From assembly GCA_041874755.1 (NCBI GenBank), contig CP102611.1, forward strand, positions 124,001 through 188,000: DNA of 64,000 bases. The letters are read 5' to 3'. Below, piece after piece: positions 9,356-18,481 of this stretch. The stretch's first letter is position 1. The number at the start of each line of letters is the position of its first letter. A program made the translations under genes and the position numbers. The notes under the pieces are model-generated. The model was not told where the DNA came from. It saw only the letters and a program-made list of their open reading frames with translations, and did no database searches. Source of the stretch: Chitinibacter sp. SCUT-21 (GTDB lineage: Bacteria > Pseudomonadota > Gammaproteobacteria > Burkholderiales > Chitinibacteraceae).

Positions 9356-9853
9356 TTACTTTAAAGGGCTTAGCTGTACAGGCTCACCAAGCAATACCTG
9401 CCATTCTTTTACTAGGCGCCAAGTTGATTTCTGGTCAACCAACTCAACTTGCCAACGCTCTAGCGCAATGGGATTGGCAAGTTTACCGACGAACATTTTA
9501 CTGCCTTGTGGTTTTAATTCAACGGTTTGATCGATCCCAACTCGGGTTGGATGCGATAACTTTAAATTCAATCTTTCAGCAAGATCTTGGTTCAAGATGA
9601 CGCGAATACTTTGCTGATCGTCGCCCAAAAATAGCTGAGCTTCAATGCCTATGCTTTGCGCTTTGGTGTCTAGCGCTAGCCGTTCATTAATGCGTTGCCC
9701 ATCTTTGTAATAACTGTCGCTGACCAAGCCATCTTTATTGGTGTAGGCCAAATAGCCCATATGTATCCCCGCTATGATTGCCAAAGCGGGGAAAAAGATG
9801 ATCAACCACACGAAGCCGTGCTTATACCAAGGTTTGTTGTCTTTCGAATCCAT
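9356..9853 (-). CDS. fixH: FixH/CcoH family oxidase assembly protein
   Basis: 165 residues with one N-terminal membrane helix (about 15-38, WLIIFFPALAIIAGIHMGY) and a periplasmic beta-rich domain, as in the FixH/CcoH family needed for cbb3 oxidase assembly. The conserved DSYYKDG stretch follows the helix. Its ATG overlaps the ccoG stop by one base (TAATG), so it is probably translationally coupled to ccoG. It ends at the terminator shared with the yjfB-like gene. The gene order ccoG-fixH after ccoNOQP is the usual one. The family is known to act in assembly of the oxidase, but the exact step is not settled. Confidence 0.85.
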   Translation of the reverse strand: MDSKDNKPWYKHGFVWLIIFFPALAIIAGIHMGYLAYTNKDGLVSDSYYKDGQRINERLALDTKAQSIGIEAQLFLGDDQQSIRVILNQDLAERLNLKLSHPTRVGIDQTVELKPQGSKMFVGKLANPIALERWQVELVDQKSTWRLVKEWQVLLGEPVQLSPLK

Positions 9854-11298
9854 TAATCTCGTCCAATAAATGTCGCTTTTTCACGAGCGAAAATTTGTGG
9901 GTCATCCAGCGATTTTACCGTGATAAAGATCGGGTGGCTGCCTGCTTTGGCTTGTGTCGGCGCAACTTGCAAGCGTACTGAGACATCGGTCGTTTTGGTT
10001 GGTTCCAGTGTGTATTGGCCTTTTCCTTCTGCCACGACTTTCATGGTCGGCAAACCATCGGCGCTAATTACATAGGTGTGCGCTTTTTCGCTAGCATTTT
10101 GAATCTGCACGCGATAGGTGTTCTCTAGCCAGCCATCCTCAACTTCACGTACCAGTGCTACACGGTCGCGTTCGATATTGACTTTAATCGGTTGGCGATT
10201 AATCAAGGAATACACCGTAACGCCTAAAATAATGCTCAGCAACAGTGCATACATCAGTACGCGCGGGCGTTTTAGTTGTTTATGTATGTCTTTTTCTGGG
10301 TATTTATGTTCCAGAGCGTTTTCGGTGGTGTAGCGAATCAGGCCGCGGGGATATTGCATTTTATCCATCACTTCGTCGCAGGCGTCAATACAGGCGGCGC
10401 AGCCAATGCATTCGTATTGCAAGCCGTTACGAATGTCGATGCCGACAGGGCAGACTTGCACGCAGATTGAACAGTCAATGCAGTCGCCAAGACCTGCAGC
10501 TTTGTAATTCGACCCTTTTTTACGCGTACCGCGATTTTCCCCACGTTCTTTGTCGTAGCTAATAATCAAGGTATCCGCGTCGAACATGGCACTCTGGAAT
10601 CGTGCGTAAGGGCACATGTATTTACAAACTTGCTCGCGAAGCCAGCCAGCATTGCCATAGGTCGCAAAGCCGTAGAACAAAATCCAGAATGCTTCTGTGC
10701 CTGTAATGCCGAGAATCAATAGCTCGGCCCAGAGTTCGCGAATAGGCGTGAAGTAGCCAACAAAAGTGAAGCCTGTCCATAGAGAGAAAATGATCCAAAG
10801 GCTGTGCTTGCTCGCTTTCAGTCTGGCTTTTCTGGCGCTAATGGGGGCGTTATCCAGTTTGATCCGTGCTGCTCGATCGCCTTCAACCCACTTTTCTATC
10901 CATAAGAATATTTCGGTGTAGACCGTCTGCGGACAGGCGTAACCACACCAAAGCCTGCCACCTATCGTTGTCCAAGCAAATAGGCCAAACGCAGAGAGTA
11001 AGAGTAGGGCGGTGAGGTAGATAAAATCTTGCGGCAAGAACACAAAACCGAAGATATAAAACTTGCGCTGAACAAGGTCAAATAACAGGGCTTGGCGCTC
11101 GTTAATTTGCAGCCATGGCATGCCGTAAAAGAATAGCTGAGTGGCAATCACGAAAAAAATTCGCCATTTATTCCAAAAGCCATTAATCCAGCGTGGGTAG
11201 ATTTTTTTATGTGCGGCGTAAAGTAACACTTCTTCGATTTCGCCATTGTCTTTAACTTCGACAACGTTGACTGGGATGTCTTTGAGTTTTTTGCTCAT
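9853..11298 (-). CDS. ccoG: Cytochrome cbb3 accessory protein CcoG (FixG)
   Basis: 481-residue membrane iron-sulfur protein. Several membrane helices in the first half and two near the end surround a ferredoxin-like module with two CxxCxxC...CP clusters (CIDCSICVQVCP and CIGCAACIDACD). An additional CxYxCP-type pair lies in GYACPQ and KYMCPYA. The C-terminal periplasmic part has an Ig-like fold. CcoG of Rhodobacter is reported to reduce Cu(II) for cbb3 assembly. The frame extends to 11358, but ATG 11298 has GGAG seven bases upstream and starts in MSKKLKDIPV. A terminator hairpin separates it from ccoP, so it may be expressed at a lower level than ccoNOQP. Confidence 0.92.
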   Translation of the reverse strand: MSKKLKDIPVNVVEVKDNGEIEEVLLYAAHKKIYPRWINGFWNKWRIFFVIATQLFFYGMPWLQINERQALLFDLVQRKFYIFGFVFLPQDFIYLTALLLLSAFGLFAWTTIGGRLWCGYACPQTVYTEIFLWIEKWVEGDRAARIKLDNAPISARKARLKASKHSLWIIFSLWTGFTFVGYFTPIRELWAELLILGITGTEAFWILFYGFATYGNAGWLREQVCKYMCPYARFQSAMFDADTLIISYDKERGENRGTRKKGSNYKAAGLGDCIDCSICVQVCPVGIDIRNGLQYECIGCAACIDACDEVMDKMQYPRGLIRYTTENALEHKYPEKDIHKQLKRPRVLMYALLLSIILGVTVYSLINRQPIKVNIERDRVALVREVEDGWLENTYRVQIQNASEKAHTYVISADGLPTMKVVAEGKGQYTLEPTKTTDVSVRLQVAPTQAKAGSHPIFITVKSLDDPQIFAREKATFIGRD

Positions 11299-11360
11299 TT
11301 TTACACTCCGCTCAGAACATTCAGCAAATAGTGGGTCTGTTTGATCAAGGTTCTGCAAGT

Positions 11361-11385
11361 AAAAACGGGCAGGAAAACCTGCCCG
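11361..11385 (-). terminator. Intrinsic terminator between ccoP and ccoG
   Basis: On the minus strand an eight-base GC-rich stem CGGGCAGG-tttt-CCTGCCCG (11385-11366) is followed at once by TTTTT (11365-11361). This fits a rho-independent terminator placed after ccoP and before ccoG, in the direction of transcription of both genes. Confidence 0.82.
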
Positions 11386-11407
11386 ATTAAATTGGTAGTT
11401 GTTGTGC

Positions 11408-12319
11408 TTATTTCTTGTCTTGGCTTAAGCTGTATACATAGGCAGATAGCAGATGTACTTTGCCGTCGCCTAGGAACTCTTTCCAAGCTGGCATCACGTT
11501 ATCACGACCATTGGTGATGGTTTCAACGATCGTTGCTTCAGACGAACCGTAGAGCCAAACTTTATCTGTCAGGTTTGGCGCGCCAATATCTTGGTTGCCT
11601 TTACCTTCAACGCCATGGCAAGCAACGCAAACTTGTTTGAAAGTCTCTGCACCGCGACTTGCACGAACATCATTAAAGTTGGTCTGGCCAGAAATTTTCA
11701 AGACATAGTTTGCTACGTCACGTACTTTCTCTTCACCAAACGCAGCACCAAATGCTGGCATTTGACCGTGACGACCTTTTTTCAGAGTTTCTTCGATTTT
11801 CTCTGGTGAGCCACCGTATAGCCAGTCGCTGTCGGTTAGGTTAGGGAAGCCTTTTGCTCCACGGGCGTCAGAGCCGTGACACTGAACGCAGTAGGTTTGA
11901 AATAGGCGTTTACCCATTTCATTGGCTTCCTGGTTTTTAGCCAACACAGGGATAGGCATTGCGGTGTATTGGTCGTAAAGCTTCTGATATTTTGCATCAG
12001 CTTTAGCAACTTCTTCCTTGTGTTGGCCTTCTTGTGACCAGCCTTTGGCGTTACCAAATGCTACCAAACCTGGGTAAAGCCATAAATAGCCGAGTGCAAA
12101 CACGATGGTCATCACGAACATGCCAACCCACCAGCCTGGTAGTGGGTTGTTGTATTCTTCCAGGTCGCCATCCCATTTATGGCCAGTTACTTCTGCTTTT
12201 TCGCCTTTTTTGAGTTTGACCTTCATTTGCGTTAAAAGCACGTACGCACAGAAAACAATGCCCAAAATTGACACTGTGGCAATAAAGTAGCCCCAGAAAC
12301 TGCTAGTAAAGTCTGTCAT
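11408..12319 (-). CDS. ccoP: cbb3-type cytochrome c oxidase subunit III, diheme
   Basis: 303 residues: two N-terminal membrane helices (about 8-30 and 60-82), the YNNPLPGWW motif typical of CcoP between them, and two periplasmic cytochrome c domains. The heme c attachment sites are C144-xx-CH (CVQCH) and C231-xx-CH (CVACH). The protein passes electrons from soluble cytochrome c to CcoO and the CcoN site in the inner membrane. It follows ccoQ by 22 bases. The MPAFG and MPAWK methionines are plausible distal ligands of the two hemes. It is the last gene before the intrinsic terminator. Confidence 0.96.
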   Translation of the reverse strand: MTDFTSSFWGYFIATVSILGIVFCAYVLLTQMKVKLKKGEKAEVTGHKWDGDLEEYNNPLPGWWVGMFVMTIVFALGYLWLYPGLVAFGNAKGWSQEGQHKEEVAKADAKYQKLYDQYTAMPIPVLAKNQEANEMGKRLFQTYCVQCHGSDARGAKGFPNLTDSDWLYGGSPEKIEETLKKGRHGQMPAFGAAFGEEKVRDVANYVLKISGQTNFNDVRASRGAETFKQVCVACHGVEGKGNQDIGAPNLTDKVWLYGSSEATIVETITNGRDNVMPAWKEFLGDGKVHLLSAYVYSLSQDKK

Positions 12320-12341
12320 TCTCTATTTCTCCGTTAGCCGA

Positions 12342-12509
12342 TTAGGACTGCTTGCCCGACGATGGAAGGTCATCGTCGAGGAACGGTTGTTGTGCTGCGT
12401 CGTCAAAGTTTTTCTTGCTAGATTTGCTGTAAGCCCATACGCAAATAGCGATGAACAATACGAAACCTAATACCGTCACAATGATGCGCACTTCGTTCTG
12501 CAGATCCAT
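12342..12509 (-). CDS. ccoQ: cbb3 oxidase small subunit CcoQ (FixQ)
   Basis: A 55-residue gene that I translated from the gap between ccoO and ccoP: MDLQNEVRIIVTV at the start, one membrane helix at about 9-27, then a charged cytoplasmic tail ending DDDLPSSGKQS. Size, single helix, tail and position match the CcoQ/FixQ family, a stabilising subunit of the cbb3 complex. The ATG at 12509 lies five bases after the ccoO stop. It ends in TAA at 12342-12344, 22 bases before ccoP. Confidence 0.9.
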   Translation of the reverse strand: MDLQNEVRIIVTVLGFVLFIAICVWAYSKSSKKNFDDAAQQPFLDDDLPSSGKQS

Positions 12510-12514
12510 TGGGC

Positions 12515-13129
12515 TTACCTTTTATTTTTCAGAGCGAGACCAAGGCCTTGCATGTAGGCGATGACTGCTTCCATTTCGGTCTTACCTTCCACTTCTTTTG
12601 ATGCAGCTGCTATTTCAGCATCAGTGTAAGGAACGCCGAGTTTGCGAAGGGCTTCCATTTTCTTCGGAGTGACTTCCGCGTTAATGGTATTGGCCGCAAG
12701 CCATGGGAATGCAGGCATGTTTGATTCTGGCACTACGTCACGAGGATTCATTAAGTGGGCGCGATGCCACTCATCTGAATAGCGACCGCCAACACGAGCT
12801 AGGTCAGGGCCGGTGCGCTTTGAACCCCATTGGAATGGATGATCGTAAACCGATTCGCCTGCTACAGAATAGTGGCCATAACGCTCTGTTTCTGAACGGA
12901 AAGGACGGATCATTTGTGAGTGGCAGTTGTAGCAGCCTTCACGAATGTAAACATCACGACCTTCAAGACGTAAAGCACTGTATGGTTTTACGCCTGCGAT
13001 CGGCTGGGTTACAGATTTACTGAACATCAAGGGTAGAATTTCAACCAACATCGCGATACTGATGGTGATCAGTGTCATGATGATGAGGGCTGCTACATTT
13101 TCCTCGATTAGTTTCTGAATTTTATTCAT
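12515..13129 (-). CDS. ccoO: cbb3-type cytochrome c oxidase subunit II, monoheme
   Basis: 204 residues. One N-terminal membrane helix (about 13-35) anchors a periplasmic cytochrome c domain with a single heme site at C66-xx-CH (CYNCH), followed by QMIRPF, a stretch strongly kept in CcoO. SNMPAFPW provides the likely distal methionine. CcoO takes electrons from CcoP and passes them to CcoN. The gene starts 19 bases after the ccoN stop and is followed by ccoQ. Length is normal for the family and nothing is missing. Confidence 0.96.
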   Translation of the reverse strand: MNKIQKLIEENVAALIIMTLITISIAMLVEILPLMFSKSVTQPIAGVKPYSALRLEGRDVYIREGCYNCHSQMIRPFRSETERYGHYSVAGESVYDHPFQWGSKRTGPDLARVGGRYSDEWHRAHLMNPRDVVPESNMPAFPWLAANTINAEVTPKKMEALRKLGVPYTDAEIAAASKEVEGKTEMEAVIAYMQGLGLALKNKR

Positions 13130-13148
13130 TGTTATTTTCCTTCCCTAA

Positions 13149-14570
13149 TCAAGCGTGAGACGCAACGGCTGGGATTTTTGCATCGACAGCTTTGCCGTCA
13201 AATACAGTGCGCAGTACGTTGTACATCATCAAAATCATGCCCAATAGGTACACCAGGCCGCCCAAGAAGCGGATGAAGTAGTACGGATACGAAGCTTTAA
13301 CGGCGTCGATAAAGGCGTAAGTTAATGTGCCGTCAGCATTGATCGCGCGCCACATTAGGCCTTGAGTCACACCCGAGATCCACATAGAAGCGATGTACAG
13401 TACAACGCCCAGTGTTGCCATCCAGAAGTGGACTTCGATCAACTTAACCGACCACATTTGCTCACGACCGAACAGACGTGGGATCAGGTAGTAAATCGAA
13501 CCGATTGAGATCATTGCAACCCAACCCAAAGCACCTGAGTGAACGTGACCCACTGTCCAGTCTGTGTAGTGGCTCAAGGCGTTAACCGATTTGATGGCCA
13601 TCATCGGGCCTTCAAATGTAGACATGCCGTAGAACGACAGTGCAGTTACCATGAATTTCAAGATAGGGTCAGTGCGTAGTTTGTGCCATGCGCCAGACAA
13701 GGTCATGATGCCGTTGATCATGCCGCCCCAGCTTGGTGCTAACAGAATCAGCGAGAACACCATACCCAATGATTGAGTCCAATCAGGTAGTGCGGTGTAG
13801 TGCAAGTGGTGAGGGCCTGCCCACATATAAGTGAAAATCAGCGCCCAGAAGTGAACAACTGACAGGCGATATGAGTAAACAGGGCGGCCAGCTTGTTTCG
13901 GGATGAAGTAGTACATCATGCCCAAGAATGCGGCGGTCAAGAAGAAACCAACTGCATTATGGCCGTACCACCATTGCACCATTGCATCAACCGCGCCAGA
14001 GTAGGCTGAGTATGATTTGAACGCGGTTACAGGCATTGCTGCGCTGTTTACCAAGTGTAGTAGTGCAACTGCCAAAATGAAGGCACCGTAGAACCAGTTG
14101 GCTACGTAAATGTGTTTAACTTTACGAATAGCGAGTGTGCCGAAGAAGACAATGGCGTAGGTAACCCAAACCAAGGTGATCAAAATGTCGATTGGCCATT
14201 CCAACTCTGCGTACTCTTTACCGCTGGTGTAGCCCAATGGCAGAGTGATTGCAGCAAGAACGATAACCAGCTGCCAACCCCAGAAGGTGAATGCAGCGAG
14301 TTTGTCGCTAATGAGACGTACATTACAGGTACGTTGAACAACATAGTAGGAAGTGGCGAACAGTGCACAACCACCAAATGCAAAAATAACCGCATTGGTG
14401 TGAAGTGGACGTAGACGACCAAAGTGTAGGTATGGCCCGATGTTGAGTTCTGGCCAGTACATCTGGGCGGCGCAAATTACGCCAACCAGCATGCCGACAA
14501 TGCCCCAGACGACCGTCATGATGGCAAATTGCCGCACCACTTTGTAATTATAGGTGCCTTGGTTTTCCAT
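13149..14570 (-). CDS. ccoN: cbb3-type cytochrome c oxidase subunit I (catalytic)
   Basis: 473-residue, roughly twelve-helix heme-copper oxidase subunit of the C family. It holds the low-spin heme b and the heme b3/CuB centre that reduces O2 and pumps protons at low oxygen. Histidine-rich motifs seen include [33 protein letters not shown] and HVHSGALGW. The frame is open to 14771, but ATG 14570 has GGAG eight bases upstream and begins at the known family start ([10 protein letters not shown]). The added 67 residues would be encoded by the promoter and leader. It is the first gene of ccoNOQP, behind an FNR/ANR-type promoter. Confidence 0.97.
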   Translation of the reverse strand: MENQGTYNYKVVRQFAIMTVVWGIVGMLVGVICAAQMYWPELNIGPYLHFGRLRPLHTNAVIFAFGGCALFATSYYVVQRTCNVRLISDKLAAFTFWGWQLVIVLAAITLPLGYTSGKEYAELEWPIDILITLVWVTYAIVFFGTLAIRKVKHIYVANWFYGAFILAVALLHLVNSAAMPVTAFKSYSAYSGAVDAMVQWWYGHNAVGFFLTAAFLGMMYYFIPKQAGRPVYSYRLSVVHFWALIFTYMWAGPHHLHYTALPDWTQSLGMVFSLILLAPSWGGMINGIMTLSGAWHKLRTDPILKFMVTALSFYGMSTFEGPMMAIKSVNALSHYTDWTVGHVHSGALGWVAMISIGSIYYLIPRLFGREQMWSVKLIEVHFWMATLGVVLYIASMWISGVTQGLMWRAINADGTLTYAFIDAVKASYPYYFIRFLGGLVYLLGMILMMYNVLRTVFDGKAVDAKIPAVASHA

Positions 14571-14722
14571 TACAGCGCTCCGATTGATCTCCAACTGCTT
14601 GGAATTAAAATTAAAATAAAAGATTGAAAAATAATAATTAAACTCCACATAAGAGCTATCGCTCCTCTGTGATTTAATTTTCATTAGGGAGAGAGCACTC
14701 CCTGAATGAGGTACAAAAGTGC

Positions 14723-14771
14723 CTACTGGACTATACGCAGACTCTGTGTATTCTTTCTTGACTGAAATCAA
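14723..14771 (-). promoter_or_regulatory. FNR/ANR-type promoter of ccoNOQP
   Basis: TTGACTGAAATCAA at 14758-14771 matches the FNR/ANR consensus TTGAT-N4-ATCAA at nine of ten defined positions. On the minus strand a -10 element TATAGT lies at 14735-14730, which would start transcription near 14723. The box is then centred about 41 bases upstream of the start, the classical class II position. The leader to ccoN is about 150 bases and contains a small hairpin, AGGGAG-n6-CTCCCT (14686-14703). Activation under low oxygen is inferred from the box. Confidence 0.8.
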
Positions 14772-14816
14772 GTAGACCCGTCGACAATCCCGGTCATTTT
14801 ACCGCTTTGTGTCCGT

Positions 14817-15011
14817 TCAGTCAGGGTTTTTTTTGCTTGAAGTGTTAGTTTTGCTTGATTTGTCACCAGTTGCATCATCGTCTTGCAAGATGCGCCAAGC
14901 CGGACCTTCGAGGTCATCTGATTGACCACTACGAATAAACCACCAAAAAACAATCCCGATTCCGAGTGCGATTAGGATGGACATTGGGATGAGTAAATAC
15001 AAACTTTCCAT
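14817..15011 (-). CDS. ccoS: cbb3 oxidase maturation protein CcoS
   Basis: 64 residues: one N-terminal helix (about 4-25, YLLIPMSILIALGIGIVFWWF) and a short polar tail with DDLEGPAWRIL. This matches CcoS (FixS), a small inner-membrane protein required to insert the heme b and copper cofactors into cbb3 oxidase. It starts ten bases after the ccoI stop, so it is part of the ccoIS unit. The tail is Lys/Ser/Asp-rich and poorly conserved in the family. Confidence 0.9.
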   Translation of the reverse strand: MESLYLLIPMSILIALGIGIVFWWFIRSGQSDDLEGPAWRILQDDDATGDKSSKTNTSSKKNPD

Positions 15012-15021
15012 TGATTTTCTT

Positions 15022-17454
15022 CTATTTTTTGGTTTTGGCTGGAGCTAAAAGTCGCAATGCATTAACTACCACAAGTAGTGAACTTAAGGCCATCCCAAGA
15101 CTAGCTAGCCAGGGTGTAACTAAGCCAATAACTGCAACGGGTATCGCTGCGATGTTATACGCTAATGACCACGTTAAATTTTGGCGAATGATATTTCGGC
15201 ATTTTTTGGCTAATTCAAAAGCGATAGGTAAAGTCGCTAAATTATTGTTTAATAAAATCATGTCCCCTGCGGCTTGGGCAATGTCAACCCCACCGCCCAT
15301 GGCAATAGAAGAATTGGCCAGAGCAAGGACTGGGGCGTCATTAACTCCGTCACCGATCATTAACACCCTATGCCCTTTAGCTTGGATAGCTTGGATGTAG
15401 GCTACTTTTGATTCGGGAGTGGCAGCCGCACGAACTTGGCTAATCCCTAACTCATCAGCAACATGATTGACGATGGGAAGTTGATCTCCCGATAATAAAT
15501 GAAGGCGGTAGCCGCGGTTTTTTAGATGCTCAATAACCGATTTGGCCTCGGTTCGTAATTGATCCGCCAACACAAAGGCGGCTTGTAGGCAGGTTTGGTC
15601 TGCTAGATAAATTAGTGTGCCTTGGGTGGTATAGGGTTTGACGCAGTCTGGGATGGTATGACCCAAACGCTCGGCTATGAACGAGCTTGATCCTAGCCAG
15701 TAAGTTTCGCCATTTATTGACCCACTCACCCCGCCTCCAGGGTGGTTTTTAAAATCGTTTACGGGGTAAAGCCGTCGGTCTTGTTGTTTAAATGCTTTTG
15801 CAATTGGGTGTTCTGATTGCGCCTCAAGTGAGCAGGCAATTAGCTGCGCAGCATCGCTAAAAGAAGCCAAGGCGATTGTCTGCTTTAGTTGTGGTTCTCC
15901 AAAAGTCAAAGTGCCTGTTTTATCAAACACGATATCTGTCACCGTCGCCAAATTTTCTAGGCTATTGCCACGGGTAATTAACAAACCTATCTGTGCAAGA
16001 TGACCCGTTGCTGCGGTTAGCGCTGCAGGTGTTGCCAAAGAGAGTGCGCAAGGACAAGAGATTACTAGCACCGCAACGGTAAAGGGAAGGGCATGGATAG
16101 GGTCGTGATAGTGCCAATACAGATAGCAGGCGGCTGCAACCGCAAGTAAAACTACGACAAAGCGGCCAGCCACCCAGTCCGCCAGTTGAGCAAGGCGAGG
16201 TTTTTGTTGTAAGGCTTGGTCGAGCAAGCGTACCATGCTGCCCAGGCGGGTTTCATTGCCAACTGATTTGACTTCAATCGTTAGTGCTGATATCAAATTC
16301 AGACTGCCAGCTACAACGGCTGAGCCCGAAATTTTGGTAATGGGGTGGCTCTCTCCGCTTAGCATCGCTTCATTGACTTCGCTTTCACCCTCAATCACGA
16401 TGCCATCAACAGGAATCGTTTCGCCTGCTTTTGTAACGATCAGGTCGCCGGCTTTTAGTCGGTGCACAGGGGTTTCATGCAGGCGCTTATCGTGACTTTG
16501 GCGATGAGCAAAGGCAGGAACCAGCTTAACCAGCATTTCGGCCGCAGCACCAGCTCGACGGCGCGCTTTGAACTCAAGATATCGCCCGCCGAGTAATAAA
16601 AATACGAACATCGATACCGAGTCAAAATAGATATCACCGTGTTCGGTAATTAGTGAATAGCAACTAGCGACAAAGGCTGCGATCACGCCGATGCTAACCG
16701 GTAGATCCATTGCTGCGCGGCCGTGTTTTAATTCGCGCCAGCTATTTTGATAAAAAGGCCAGCTGGAGAAAAGTACTACTGGCAACGTAAGTAAGGCGCT
16801 GCCCCAGTGCATCATGTCAAGCCATACAGGTTCAATTTCACCATCGGGCGCCAAGTACATCGGAACAACAAACATCATGACTTGCATCATTGAGAGTCCG
16901 GCAACCCATAGCCGAAGCAAAGCATTTTTACGCTGTGCTTGCCATTGTGCTTCGTTACGCTCGTGATCGTAAGGATGTGCTCGGTAACCGATTGCTGCGA
17001 TATGCTGCAAAATGGTTGATAGTTTGACTTGGCGTTCGTCCCAGCGCACACGAGCACGGTGTGTGCTGTAATTGATTGAGACGGACAAGACCCCAGTTAG
17101 TTGTGACAAGTGCTGCTCATTGAGCCAGATGCAAGCTGCGCAACTAATGCCCTCTAATATCAGTGCGGCTTCACGAACATCATCAGAAACATGATGGACA
17201 AAATCGCTTTGTAATTGACTATCGTCGTAGAGTCGAAGTTGTTCACGTATTTCTTGGGGGAGCGGCTCTGAGCGACTCGCATTTTCTGTTCGCTGCGCGT
17301 AATAACTTTCTAGACCACTTGCTAAGATTGTGTCCGCAATCGCCTTGCAGCCTGCACAGCATGCGGGCTCGGTTTTTTCTCGATATTGAATGGTGAATTC
17401 AATGGGTTCTGGGCATTCGTTGCCACAGTGAAAGCAAGAGGCTGAGGTAGTCAT
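15022..17454 (-). CDS. ccoI: CcoI, copper P1B-type ATPase for cbb3 assembly
   Basis: 810-residue P1B ATPase of the FixI/CcoI branch. The N-terminus has a Cys-rich metal-binding segment (FHCGNECPEP and CCAGC) and an HMA domain with GISCAAC. Then come membrane helices, the actuator LSGES, the channel motif SCPCALS, DKTGTLT, SEHPIA and GDGVND. CcoI delivers copper across the membrane for the CuB centre of CcoN, rather than detoxifying the cell as CopA does. The CPCALS (not CPCALG) channel and the N-terminal CxxxC/CCxxC module separate it from copA in this window. It is followed by ccoS. Upstream is a 105-base gap with a long inverted repeat. Confidence 0.94.
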   Translation of the reverse strand: MTTSASCFHCGNECPEPIEFTIQYREKTEPACCAGCKAIADTILASGLESYYAQRTENASRSEPLPQEIREQLRLYDDSQLQSDFVHHVSDDVREAALILEGISCAACIWLNEQHLSQLTGVLSVSINYSTHRARVRWDERQVKLSTILQHIAAIGYRAHPYDHERNEAQWQAQRKNALLRLWVAGLSMMQVMMFVVPMYLAPDGEIEPVWLDMMHWGSALLTLPVVLFSSWPFYQNSWRELKHGRAAMDLPVSIGVIAAFVASCYSLITEHGDIYFDSVSMFVFLLLGGRYLEFKARRRAGAAAEMLVKLVPAFAHRQSHDKRLHETPVHRLKAGDLIVTKAGETIPVDGIVIEGESEVNEAMLSGESHPITKISGSAVVAGSLNLISALTIEVKSVGNETRLGSMVRLLDQALQQKPRLAQLADWVAGRFVVVLLAVAAACYLYWHYHDPIHALPFTVAVLVISCPCALSLATPAALTAATGHLAQIGLLITRGNSLENLATVTDIVFDKTGTLTFGEPQLKQTIALASFSDAAQLIACSLEAQSEHPIAKAFKQQDRRLYPVNDFKNHPGGGVSGSINGETYWLGSSSFIAERLGHTIPDCVKPYTTQGTLIYLADQTCLQAAFVLADQLRTEAKSVIEHLKNRGYRLHLLSGDQLPIVNHVADELGISQVRAAATPESKVAYIQAIQAKGHRVLMIGDGVNDAPVLALANSSIAMGGGVDIAQAAGDMILLNNNLATLPIAFELAKKCRNIIRQNLTWSLAYNIAAIPVAVIGLVTPWLASLGMALSSLLVVVNALRLLAPAKTKK

Positions 17455-17503
17455 CTCGCTATTTTAGCCAAAAAAGCCTTGCTTACGGGGTGGAATTTGT
17501 TGT

Positions 17504-17564
17504 TTTGAAGGGTATGTCTTTTTGTGTCTTTATGTGTATTGATTTGGTGGGTATACCCTTCAAA
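17504..17564. repeat. 12-base perfect inverted repeat upstream of ccoI
   Basis: TTTGAAGGGTAT (17504-17515) is the exact reverse complement of ATACCCTTCAAA (17553-17564), with 37 bases between. The right arm includes the 10-base palindrome GGGTATACCC and overlaps the stop of the HDOD gene. It could act as an operator for ccoI or as a stem after the HDOD gene. There is no T-run on the minus strand directly after the stem, so a simple terminator is not supported. Confidence 0.6.
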
Positions 17565-18417
17565 GTCGGGTGCTGATTTCGTCGATCATGTCTTCATATT
17601 CTTCTAGTTTTAGCGCCAGATGTTCGAGATAAATAGGCTCGATCATGCGCCATTCAATATGTTCAAATTGTTCAATGTGCATTTTGAGAATATGTTCTGC
17701 TAAGCCTGCAATTGCGATCAATGTGCAAACATGGTGCCAATCGGACTCGTCACGATAATTAAAGACCGTGAAATCATGGTGGTTTAGTACCGCAAGTTGC
17801 ATCTCGCTAGGCAAAAACCAAGTACGACTCAGCAAATATCCGACTACATTATGATTAGTTTGGTGGCGTTGCTCTTCTAGATGAATGAATTCCTCTCGGC
17901 TAAAGCGCTCAGCCCTTTTTAATGTGCTGAAATAGTTAGTAAATCTAGCCGCCATCACTGCTTTGCCGCTACTGCGAAATAAGCCGAACGTGTAGGCCTC
18001 ATCAGGCTCAATGCCATGTACTAATTGAGCAATCTGACTAGAAATCATCGCAACACGAACGGCCGACTCCCAAAAAGGTTCCATCAAACTGTGTTGGTCG
18101 CTATTGCTCAAGGTTTGCCGCAGCACAATGCCTTCTACCATATTGCAGATGTTGCGTAGTCCCAGAATTTGCAAAGCTTGATCTACCGAGTTGATTTTTT
18201 GGCTCAGTTGATAAAATGGGGAGTTAACCGCTTTGATCATTGCTAGCGAAAGAGTTAGGTCGCTATTGATTAGGCTGGCGATTTCCTCAAAATCAGGATC
18301 GCTACTGCACTGAGCTTTTTTGATGGCGGCAAGAATGGCTGGTCGAGGTGGGATGACCAAATTTTTTAGTAATTGCTCAGATTCCGCAGGAGGGATTTCG
18401 CGCAGCATAGTCGGCAT
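17560..18417 (-). CDS. HDOD domain protein
   Basis: About 285 residues, nearly all one HDOD domain (a degenerate HD-related fold without the metal His-Asp pair): VNSPFYQLSQKINSVDQALQILGLRN is typical, quoted here only in part. HDOD proteins are cytoplasmic and often work in signalling, c-di-GMP-linked control or motility, but no enzymatic activity is established for the family. The frame opens at TTG 18438; ATG 18417 is the first ATG and is my choice, without a strong ribosome site. It sits downstream of sufS-sufE on the same strand and upstream of ccoI. Specific partners cannot be read from the sequence. Confidence 0.75.
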   Translation of the reverse strand: MPTMLREIPPAESEQLLKNLVIPPRPAILAAIKKAQCSSDPDFEEIASLINSDLTLSLAMIKAVNSPFYQLSQKINSVDQALQILGLRNICNMVEGIVLRQTLSNSDQHSLMEPFWESAVRVAMISSQIAQLVHGIEPDEAYTFGLFRSSGKAVMAARFTNYFSTLKRAERFSREEFIHLEEQRHQTNHNVVGYLLSRTWFLPSEMQLAVLNHHDFTVFNYRDESDWHHVCTLIAIAGLAEHILKMHIEQFEHIEWRMIEPIYLEHLALKLEEYEDMIDEISTRL

Positions 18418-18481
18418 CGCTTTACTTGATACATTCAATGTAGCAGTAAATCGCTAATTTGCGCTTGCTTATAACGAGTGT

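Noticed and set aside
14571..14771. 67-residue N-terminal extension of ccoN in the open frame
   Set aside because: It contains the FNR box, -10 element and leader of the ccoN promoter, and ATG 14570 has a good ribosome site and the standard start.
17548..17561. FNR-like half-site TTGAT upstream of ccoI
   Set aside because: Only one half matches and no second half lies at the right distance, so it is not called as an FNR site.
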